The translations under genes were made by a program, and so were the position numbers. Source: Eudoraea sp. (lineage in GTDB: Bacteria > Bacteroidota > Bacteroidia > Flavobacteriales > Flavobacteriaceae). Taken from it: DNA of 9,541 nt. The stretch is taken from the NCBI GenBank assembly GCA_013042125.1, contig JABDQS010000258.1, positions 1 to 9,541 on the forward strand, given 5' to 3'. Of the stretch, positions 1 through 7,077 are shown piece after piece; position 1 is the first letter of the stretch; the number at the start of each line of letters is the position of its first letter. The notes under the pieces are model-generated. The model was not told the DNA's origin. It did not search any database and saw only the letters and a list, made by a program, of their open reading frames with translations.

Positions 1-1
1 G

Positions 2-1903
2 GGCAATACAGAGTATCCAAAAAGTATGGGTTTTAAGATGATCGGCATCGGGAGAACCTCATTTAAATTTGGAGCAAGAAATGAGTTAAATACCGCAATT
101 AATCCATTTAAATTTAATGATGACGCCCATGTAAGAATGTCTGCAAATTTTGATATGGGCCGCCCCTGGGAATTTGATACAGATACCATGGAATTAAAAA
201 CGGTGATAGGTTCCACCAAAGAATGGGTTGGTGAAATTCCCAGCATTATGAATTATCCATTTCCGATGTATCAATCATCTGCTCATCCTTGTTTTGACCC
301 CGTTACAAAGGAGTTCTATACTGTGAGTTTTACAAGAGACTTTAATACGATGGTGTTCTACCGAAAATTCAGTGAGCGGATGCTCACACATCACGATGAG
401 ATCGAATCAAAACTTCATGATCATGTCTCATCCATACATTCCAAAGTTTTGAAAGAGGGTACGTTAGATGAGGATCATTCTCATAAAATCAATGCCTTTT
501 ATAAAGAAATTGACAAACATCTTGATCATCCTGAAACATTTTTAGATAAGATCAAGAAACCTTTCAATTGGCTTTTGACAAAGATTATGGAAATATTCTT
601 TTGGATAGCCGATCTATTACTGGGAATGAAAAACAGGGTCTACCTGCTACGATGGGATGGCCTTAAAGTACACCGTTGGACGGTTGTAGATGCGAAAACC
701 GGGAAGCCTATCGCAGTGAGCCAATGTATGCATCAGAATAACCTTAGTAGGGATTATATTGTTTTGAGTGATTCGGCCTTTAAATTTTCTGCAGATATCA
801 TGATGTCTAATCCCTTTCCTCATAATGAAGATTTGGAAAGAAAACTGAGAGACCTTACCGCAATTACCCAAGAGCCATTCACGCCTATTTTCATCATTAA
901 AAAATCGGATTTAAAGGTCTCCAATAAAACCGTAAAGGCTAAAAAAATTGTAATTGATCTTGAGACCGTTCATTTTTCCATGGATTACGAAAATCCGGAC
1001 AATATGATCACTATACATACGGCACATAATGCGGCATCCTGTTCGGCAGAATGGGTTCGTTCGTATGACACCCTCTCCATTTATAACGATCTTCCGCCAG
1101 GACAGTCGCGTGCAAAGCAGAATACTGTGGGCCTAATGACCTGTGGGGAAATGGACATTGGAAGGATAGGGAAATTTGTAATTGATGCTGAAAAAGCATT
1201 AATCATTGAAGATCCTAAGATTCATCTTACAGGGAAAGAACAAAAAAATGGTGCGCATACCTGGGCCATTGCTTTGCATACCTATCGCGATATAATCTCA
1301 GCTACTGAGAAGGTTGATAAAATACGGCATATTTACTGGCAGAGCTACGGAGCAGATCCCAGATACCTTACAAAATTTATTGAAGATCTATATAGTGATT
1401 ATCCTCACAGGATCATACCGGTTAAGGAAATGATTGAGATGAATAAACAGTGTATACCCTATTGTTTATCGCGACAAAATACCGAGACTATGACACTTGA
1501 AGACTGCTTTGTTTTTGAATTCAATCAAAATCTCCGATCAATGCAATTTATTCCCAGAAGGGGAAGTGGTAATTCTGTGGATCCTCAAATGGATGGATAT
1601 ATTTTTTGTACCATGATCGTTGGCCCGGCAAACATGGAGCTTGATGAATATTCGAGGGAAATATGGATTTTTGATGCGGCAGATCTCGAAGCAGGACCGG
1701 TGTGTAAACTAAGTCACCCCGATATGAATTATGCATTTACGATTCATTCTGCCTGGATTGAGGAATGCGTGTCACAGGTTACACCTTACAAGGTAAATGT
1801 AGAGGAAGATCTTCAGTATTTGATAAATAAGATGAAGGCCAAAAACAAAAAATTCTTTACGGAGTTTATGACCAAAAATGTGTATCCTCATTTCGATAAA
1901 TAA
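2..1903 (+). CDS. Carotenoid oxygenase family protein (RPE65/CCD/lignostilbene dioxygenase superfamily), 5' end cut by window
   Basis: Residue numbers count from the ATG at 26. The family uses a non-haem Fe(II) held by four histidines on a seven-bladed propeller to cleave or isomerise carotenoids, apocarotenoids or stilbenes. All four ligand regions are visible: AHPCFDP (His87), CMHQNNLSRDY (His236), IHTAHNAA (His331 or His334) and FTIHSAW (His574). The frame is open upstream of 26 to the window edge, and the family normally has about 180 residues before the first ligand (His180 in bovine RPE65). Roughly 85 residues are therefore missing, and ATG 26 is internal. His87 to His236 spans 149 residues against 61 in RPE65; the excess is a His-rich and then hydrophobic insertion. 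No signal peptide can be judged. The stop overlaps the next gene's start by one base, implying co-expression. The family is clear, but the substrate cannot be read from the sequence. Confidence 0.9.
   Translation, partial: GNTEYPKSMGFKMIGIGRTSFKFGARNELNTAINPFKFNDDAHVRMSANFDMGRPWEFDTDTMELKTVIGSTKEWVGEIPSIMNYPFPMYQSSAHPCFDPVTKEFYTVSFTRDFNTMVFYRKFSERMLTHHDEIESKLHDHVSSIHSKVLKEGTLDEDHSHKINAFYKEIDKHLDHPETFLDKIKKPFNWLLTKIMEIFFWIADLLLGMKNRVYLLRWDGLKVHRWTVVDAKTGKPIAVSQCMHQNNLSRDYIVLSDSAFKFSADIMMSNPFPHNEDLERKLRDLTAITQEPFTPIFIIKKSDLKVSNKTVKAKKIVIDLETVHFSMDYENPDNMITIHTAHNAASCSAEWVRSYDTLSIYNDLPPGQSRAKQNTVGLMTCGEMDIGRIGKFVIDAEKALIIEDPKIHLTGKEQKNGAHTWAIALHTYRDIISATEKVDKIRHIYWQSYGADPRYLTKFIEDLYSDYPHRIIPVKEMIEMNKQCIPYCLSRQNTETMTLEDCFVFEFNQNLRSMQFIPRRGSGNSVDPQMDGYIFCTMIVGPANMELDEYSREIWIFDAADLEAGPVCKLSHPDMNYAFTIHSAWIEECVSQVTPYKVNVEEDLQYLINKMKAKNKKFFTEFMTKNVYPHFDK
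383..640 (+). other. Lineage-specific insertion in the oxygenase: His-rich helix plus hydrophobic membrane-contact segment
   Basis: This codes for about residues 120-205 (counting from ATG 26) of the carotenoid oxygenase, between the first and second iron-ligand regions. Residues 122-168 contain nine histidines mixed with Asp, Glu and Lys and look helical. Residues 180-201 form a hydrophobic stretch with several Trp, Phe, Ile and Leu and few charges (core WLLTKIMEIFFWIADLLLGM). Family members are often monotopic membrane proteins that take lipophilic substrate from the bilayer, so a membrane-contacting helix is plausible. The histidine cluster could bind metal. Both roles are inference; only the composition and position are seen. 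Confidence 0.6.
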
Positions 1904-1905
1904 TG
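1901..1905 (+). promoter_or_regulatory. Stop/start overlap TAATG: likely translational coupling
   Basis: The oxygenase stop TAA (1901-1903) shares its last A with the ATG (1903-1905) of the cyclase gene. No Shine-Dalgarno-like purine run precedes the ATG, as the bases just upstream read catttcgataa. Initiation probably depends on ribosomes terminating on the upstream gene, which would link the output of the two proteins. Confidence 0.7.
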
Positions 1906-4900
1906 CCAAAATCTGTATTAAATACGGAATTCAAGTATGAGAATAATTGGATAAGGTTTAGGGAAACCTCTGAGGAGGGTTCTTCCCAGAGAATTCTGTT
2001 TAAAGAAATAAGGCCAGAATTTATCAACATAACAGAATCCTGGGAAAAGGAAGATCGTTTAAAGCGTTCATTGGATGCGATTCTTCATTTGGAAGAATTC
2101 TCATCGGCTACTTCAACGGAAAATCAAAAAGCGTATTACATTCCAACCGGAAGTTCATTAGTAAGCATTATTTCGGAAAACAAAATTACCATGTCCGAAC
2201 GACTTAAGATCGCTTCGGAAATTATAAAGATCATCCTGGAAGTACACAGCAAGGAATTTATCTTTTGTGACTTGAATCCCGGCCTATTCTGGTGCGACCT
2301 TATTGATGAAAAAATCTTCTTGATAGACACCGTAATGACTGTTCACTTCAAGGATGTGGCAGAATTCCACCCTACAATTATGAGGATTGAACCTCATATG
2401 CTATGTATGGCACCGGAACAGAGTATGCGTACATCTACTATTCCGGATAATCGATCTAATTACTATTCACTGGGGATTATTTTATATGCCCTGTTCACAG
2501 GTAAGTTTCCTCTGGAGAGTAATGATAGAATTTCCACGATCCATAAGCATCTAACGATGCTACCACCAGATCCAAGGCTGGTAAACAAGGACATTTGTAG
2601 TTCTTTGGGTGCATTTATCCTGAAATTATTATCAAAAGATCCTAAAGAACGTTATCAGTCGGCATCTGGATTTCTATTTGACTTTGAACAATGCAGAGCA
2701 CTACAATTAAAAAATGATCTGAGTACCCTGATAGATTTGGGCACCACAGATTTTCCAACCCATTTTAACATACCAGATAGTGCATTTCTTAGACCAGAAT
2801 CGCAAAAAATACTGTCCGATTTATCTGAGAGTATTTCGGGAGGTGAAAAGCATCTGGCAGTGATCAGAGGTGAGGAGGGTTCAGGAGTTTCCAATTTGTT
2901 AAATACGTTTTTTCAGGATCTGGATTACGATAGATTCTTTGTTGGATCTGGGACCTATTCAACCATAGACACAATTCCATTTAAAGGTCTAAAAGATCTT
3001 ACCTCTGATCTTCTACACCAGATTTTAATGGAAGATCCAGTTTTTATTAGAGAGCTGAAAGAAGGCATGCAGGAAAGTATTGGCAACATTTCTGGTGTAT
3101 TAATAGATTTTGATAAGGATTTTGAATATCTATTTGACAGTCGTGAAGTACCAGACGATCTTATTGGAAATGCTGCTATTAATCGTTTTATCTATGCGTA
3201 TACAGAATTTTTGCGATTATTGGAGTTGCAGGGAAAATCTATTATAATTTCTCTTGAGCGCCTGGAATTGGCAGATGTGGGAACCACAAAACTACTTTCA
3301 CAATTATTAAAAAGCTCCTTCCTTAACCGTTTCTTAATTGTGATAAGTGTACATAAAGACAAGACTACATTTAATCAAAATTGTAAAGTATTTATGGAAG
3401 GCCTGGATCGTAATTTTGACAGTGCCGTTCCCCTTAGGATCAAACAAATTGCCATAGAGAATTACGACCTCGATAGTATTCATAATATATTGGTGACCCT
3501 AAAAATTGAACCAAAACGCGAATTCAGTAAAATCTTATTTGATAAGACCAAAGGAAATTTATCCTATATAAAACAATTATTTGAGGAACTCATTGCCCAG
3601 GATTACATTAAAGCAAATACAAATGACCTTGTATGGGAGGTAGACATAGCTGCAGTTCAAAATATCGATGTCTCAGATGATGTAGGGAGATTTTTAAAAA
3701 ATAGGATTGATCAGCTTCAAAAGGATGAGCTGTATGTTTTAAAAGGGGCTATGACGATGGGACAAAATATTGAAGTACGGCAGTTACGACATATTTTAAA
3801 CCTGGATGATGATAAAGTGGATCAGCTAATAAATAGCCTACGTCAAAAGGGTTTTATGACCCCATTAGAATACAATGATGCCAGATTATCAAAATTAAAA
3901 TTTTCGCATTCCGGCTTTGCTGAAATACTTCGCGAAGCTAGTAGTGAGCAGGAATTAGAACGTTTTAATATAGACCTGGTGAAGGCCCTTTTTAAGGAAA
4001 ACAATGAAGATCAAATAGCATTTAGGCTTTATGAATTGGTTGCGCATCTTATGCCCTTACGACCAGAAAACTGTGTTAAATACATTTCATATTTAGAAAA
4101 GGCAGCCTTTAAGGCTAAGAAAGAAGCTGCTTTCGACAATGCATCACAATACTTCTATAAGCTTGCAAAGATTGAACAGGTTAATGGAAATTCGAATACG
4201 GATTTAGTTTTTAATCATGTCTATGAAGCTGCACTTTGTGCTTTGTATGCAATGAAATATACTACCTATGTATCCTTGCTTAAACAATTGCAGAATGCAG
4301 CGGCAACAAAAAATCAAGGATATCATATTTACATTTTAAAGGCTATTGAGACTGTTCAGCAAGGCAATCATACTGCCACTTTGAAAGTATTAAATGAGGG
4401 ATTGCAGGCCATGGGGATTAAATTCAGTTTGGATATCACCACGACAGGAATTATTAAAATATTCTTTATGAATATCTGGAATACCAGGAACCTGAATTCT
4501 GCCAATGTTGAAAAATTACCATTTAACACGGATGAAAAACAGGCAATCTATCACAAGCTTATCAACATCTCCTCCCCGGCTGTTTATTTTGTAAAACCAG
4601 AACTTACGGTTCGTTTAACGTACATAGGGATCCGTGATACGGTAAAAAATGGCTTGATTCAACAAACGCCTTATCATCTTGTGGCTCTGGGTTTTAATAT
4701 GAATGGTTTTAGCAATATGGTAGCTAAGTCGCATGAGCTTTGCAAGGCCGGGTTTAAATTGCTTGAAAATAAAATTCCAAATAGCGAAGTAGCTATCCTG
4801 GTTAATTTCCTGTATAGTGCCTTTGTGGAACATACAGTAAAACCACTTAAGGAATGTATCGCAACATTGGAAGAATACTATAAAAAAGGCAGGGAATTAG

Positions 4901-6960
4901 GCAATATCAATACCGCTCACTATTGCCTTGGCATGGCACGCTGGTATTTATTGTTCGATGGCTATCCCATGGGTAAGCTCACAGAATTGCTGGAAGCCTC
5001 CCATAGGCTAAGTCTGGACGATAATCAGAAGTTAATAGACAACTTCCATAGAAATATAAAGACCCTGGTAAATGAAATGACCCGGGGCAATTTTACGGAA
5101 GATGCATTAGACCCGGATGAGTTGCAGTTGTGCAAGGGCGAATTTACGCTCGACGAAATTGAGGAGGATAGACTACTACTGGCCAATTTACAATTGGTGA
5201 AGCTTATTGTGATCACGGGTAATGATGATATCTGTAAAGACAAGGATCTACTTAAATCCCTTTTAAACAGTACCAAACAGGGTGGGCACGGATCTATCAA
5301 TGCTATTTATCATATTTTCTATGCACTAATTCACGTTTTTAAAGCAGAATTGTCACCTTCCCAAATACCAAAGTCCCAGATCAATAAATATCTTGAAATA
5401 TTTAAAGTCAGGTCTAAGTTTGCCCCCTTCAATTATAAAGTGAAATATTTTCTGCTGCTGGGCCTTCGTGCTGATCAGGGAGGAAAGTTTAAGCAGGCAA
5501 AATCTTATTATGCCGAGGCCTACATTAGTTCAATGGAATATAAAAACCCCTGGGATCAGGCTTTGTGCTGCGAATTTTACGGGAAATACTTAATAAATCA
5601 AGGATTAAGACATGCGGGACTTCAGAAAATCTCAGAAGCAGTAACGTATTATAATGCTTGGGGTGCGAAGAGTATTGCAAACCGCATTTTGAATCAATTC
5701 CAGGAATTAACCGAATTTAACACTACTAATTTGTCTGACGTTTCATTGACTTTACAAACTGAGCAGGCCAAGAGTAGTTTACATCATTTGATCCAACTTG
5801 GAAGATCTGTTCATCAACAGGAAGATCTTTATACAATGGTGAGCAATCTATTGGATGCAGTATCGGAGGAGGCAAGCGTAGACAAAGCTATCTTCATAAT
5901 AAAGAATGATCAGGATTTCAGAATTTACGCTATCAAGGAGTTGGGTGAAAAGACGATAATCAGGAATATTAGTGCAGAAGCCGCTACCTTGCCGCTCTCC
6001 TTATTGCGATTCGTAGACAGAAGAAAATCCCAATTGATTCTTGGAAATGCTTGTGAAAATCCTCAATACAGAAATGATCCATATATCAAGGAGAATATGA
6101 CAAAATCCGTCATGTGTATTCCCTTTATAAGGGGAAATCAAACCAAAAGTCTTATTTATCTTGAAAATAGTTTACTCGAAAATGTATTCGAATTCACCAA
6201 TATTGATCTCATTAATTTAATGTATTCTCAGGTGGCAGTAGCTATGGAAAATTCCATTCTCACCGAATTACTGGAAGACAAATTGCAACAACGATCATTG
6301 CAGATCCTTCAGGAGAAAGAGAAAGCAGACAACCTGATAAAGAATATTCTTCCGGCCAAAGTAGCTGAAGAACTAAAAATATCCGGGAAGGTAAAGGCGA
6401 AAAAATTTGATAATGTATCGGTTCTATTTACAGATTTTAAAGATTTCACCCTGTTTTCAGAAAAACTGACCGCCGATCAGATCATTGATGAATTAGACCG
6501 TTGTTTTAAATCCTTTGATAGTATCATTGAAGCCTCCGGTCTCGAAAAGATAAAAACAATTGGTGATGCTTATATGTGTGCCGGAGGCATACCAGATCAG
6601 CGGCCATCACATGAGTACGATATTGTGAATGCAGGTTTACAAATGTTGGACTATATAGAAAGAACTAATGACGATAGGGAGAAAAGAGGTATACCACCAC
6701 TATTATTAAGGGTTGGTATTCATGCGGGACCCTTAATTGCCGGGGTTGTGGGGAGTAAGAAGTATGCCTATGATATTTGGGGCCCAACCGTAAATATTGC
6801 CTCAAGAATGGAATCCTCAAGTGAGGCAGGAATGTTGAATATCTCAGGAACGATGTATTTACGGGTAAAAGATCAGTTTTCTTGCAGGTACAGAGGAAAG
6901 ATCTACGCCAAGAATGTTGGTGAGATCGATATGTATTTCGTGGAGAATGACCTCTCATAA
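1903..6960 (+). CDS. Multidomain adenylate cyclase: kinase-like, AAA/STAND ATPase-like, TPR-like, GAF, class III cyclase
   Basis: This 1685-residue protein probably senses a ligand and makes cAMP in the cytoplasm; I see no signal peptide or convincing membrane span. Residues ~10-265 are a protein-kinase fold: FCDLNP at the catalytic loop keeps Asp123 but lacks HRD His/Arg, the Lys and the Asn; DFG is replaced by Asp142-Thr-Val; APE (170-172) and YSLG (188-191) remain. Residues ~280-560 resemble the ATPase of kinase-ATPase-GAF multi-sensor proteins: the P-loop GEEGSGVS (323-330) has Val329 in place of Lys, and the Walker B Asp is Arg453. A winged-helix/TPR-like helical region runs ~575-1280, GAF ~1305-1455, coiled coil ~1450-1480. 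The cyclase (~1495-1680) has metal Asp1511 and Asp1555, adenine-specifying Lys1551 and Asp1624, and transition-state Asn1631 and Arg1635. It should therefore be active on ATP. The start is fixed by the overlap with the oxygenase stop. Homodimerisation is expected for this cyclase class. Confidence 0.94.
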   Translation: MPKSVLNTEFKYENNWIRFRETSEEGSSQRILFKEIRPEFINITESWEKEDRLKRSLDAILHLEEFSSATSTENQKAYYIPTGSSLVSIISENKITMSERLKIASEIIKIILEVHSKEFIFCDLNPGLFWCDLIDEKIFLIDTVMTVHFKDVAEFHPTIMRIEPHMLCMAPEQSMRTSTIPDNRSNYYSLGIILYALFTGKFPLESNDRISTIHKHLTMLPPDPRLVNKDICSSLGAFILKLLSKDPKERYQSASGFLFDFEQCRALQLKNDLSTLIDLGTTDFPTHFNIPDSAFLRPESQKILSDLSESISGGEKHLAVIRGEEGSGVSNLLNTFFQDLDYDRFFVGSGTYSTIDTIPFKGLKDLTSDLLHQILMEDPVFIRELKEGMQESIGNISGVLIDFDKDFEYLFDSREVPDDLIGNAAINRFIYAYTEFLRLLELQGKSIIISLERLELADVGTTKLLSQLLKSSFLNRFLIVISVHKDKTTFNQNCKVFMEGLDRNFDSAVPLRIKQIAIENYDLDSIHNILVTLKIEPKREFSKILFDKTKGNLSYIKQLFEELIAQDYIKANTNDLVWEVDIAAVQNIDVSDDVGRFLKNRIDQLQKDELYVLKGAMTMGQNIEVRQLRHILNLDDDKVDQLINSLRQKGFMTPLEYNDARLSKLKFSHSGFAEILREASSEQELERFNIDLVKALFKENNEDQIAFRLYELVAHLMPLRPENCVKYISYLEKAAFKAKKEAAFDNASQYFYKLAKIEQVNGNSNTDLVFNHVYEAALCALYAMKYTTYVSLLKQLQNAAATKNQGYHIYILKAIETVQQGNHTATLKVLNEGLQAMGIKFSLDITTTGIIKIFFMNIWNTRNLNSANVEKLPFNTDEKQAIYHKLINISSPAVYFVKPELTVRLTYIGIRDTVKNGLIQQTPYHLVALGFNMNGFSNMVAKSHELCKAGFKLLENKIPNSEVAILVNFLYSAFVEHTVKPLKECIATLEEYYKKGRELGNINTAHYCLGMARWYLLFDGYPMGKLTELLEASHRLSLDDNQKLIDNFHRNIKTLVNEMTRGNFTEDALDPDELQLCKGEFTLDEIEEDRLLLANLQLVKLIVITGNDDICKDKDLLKSLLNSTKQGGHGSINAIYHIFYALIHVFKAELSPSQIPKSQINKYLEIFKVRSKFAPFNYKVKYFLLLGLRADQGGKFKQAKSYYAEAYISSMEYKNPWDQALCCEFYGKYLINQGLRHAGLQKISEAVTYYNAWGAKSIANRILNQFQELTEFNTTNLSDVSLTLQTEQAKSSLHHLIQLGRSVHQQEDLYTMVSNLLDAVSEEASVDKAIFIIKNDQDFRIYAIKELGEKTIIRNISAEAATLPLSLLRFVDRRKSQLILGNACENPQYRNDPYIKENMTKSVMCIPFIRGNQTKSLIYLENSLLENVFEFTNIDLINLMYSQVAVAMENSILTELLEDKLQQRSLQILQEKEKADNLIKNILPAKVAEELKISGKVKAKKFDNVSVLFTDFKDFTLFSEKLTADQIIDELDRCFKSFDSIIEASGLEKIKTIGDAYMCAGGIPDQRPSHEYDIVNAGLQMLDYIERTNDDREKRGIPPLLLRVGIHAGPLIAGVVGSKKYAYDIWGPTVNIASRMESSSEAGMLNISGTMYLRVKDQFSCRYRGKIYAKNVGEIDMYFVENDLS

Positions 6961-7074
6961 GGCCTTTTTATGTATTTTTAAGAGATTCCTTGGCTTATAA
7001 TTGATCTTCCCCACACTAGAGTAGGCAAGGAAATCCTAAACATTTTATTTTTCCAACCAAACCAAAGAAGAGTT
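6961..7074. other. Intergenic region between cyclase and receptor genes
   Basis: This 114-base AT-rich gap is the only non-coding stretch. It contains an imperfect inverted repeat, a T-rich tract at 7041-7052, and short tandem CCAA/CCAAA/CCAAA units at 7053-7066 just before the receptor start. The best match to the Bacteroidota -7 element (TAnnTTTG) is TATAATTG at 6996-7003, with one mismatch and no clear -33 partner, so promoter assignment is weak. Confidence 0.6.
6984..7052 (+). terminator. Possible intrinsic terminator (imperfect stem, long loop, T-rich tail)
   Basis: GATTCCTTG (6984-6992) pairs with CAAGGAAATC (7026-7035), with one bulged A (7031). The stem can extend by C6994-G7024 and T6995-A7023 across a G-G mismatch. 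The loop is about 27 bases, longer than usual for a terminator. The T-rich stretch CATTTTATTTTT starts five bases past the stem. It could end the oxygenase-cyclase transcript, or be a structure in the receptor leader. Confidence 0.3.
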
Positions 7075-7077
7075 ATG
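7062..7077 (+). promoter_or_regulatory. Weak purine-rich ribosome-binding region before receptor ATG
   Basis: AAAGAAGAG lies four to five bases upstream of the ATG at 7075. It is A-rich with only a partial anti-Shine-Dalgarno match, as is usual in Bacteroidota. The ATG is supported mainly by the signal peptide that follows it directly. Confidence 0.4.

Noticed and set aside
26..28. ATG at 26 as the start codon of the carotenoid oxygenase
   Set aside because: The frame is open upstream to the edge, and the first iron-ligand His would lie only 87 residues in, about half the usual distance. The gene almost certainly begins before the window.
647..871. Reverse-strand open frame of 74 codons, and similar ones at 1011-1199, 1548-1736, 2136-2330, 2655-2894, 4615-4833, 5025-5300 and 6665-6958
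   Set aside because: All lie fully inside well-supported forward genes, have no recognisable domain, and have composition expected of an antisense shadow.
4441..4490. Membrane span in the cyclase protein at a hydrophobic stretch (around GIIKIFFMNIW)
   Set aside because: It is short, interrupted by Lys and Asn, and lies within a run of TPR-like helices; a buried helix explains it better.
6996..7003. Bacteroidota-type promoter -7 element TATAATTG
   Set aside because: It has one mismatch to TAnnTTTG and no TTTG/TTG element about 19 bases upstream, so it is too weak to annotate as a promoter.
6961..7074. Crp/Fnr-type palindrome upstream of the receptor, which would link it to cAMP
   Set aside because: I looked for TGTGA-N6-TCACA-like or other clear dyads and found none; the only dyad is the stem at 6984-7035, which lacks that form.
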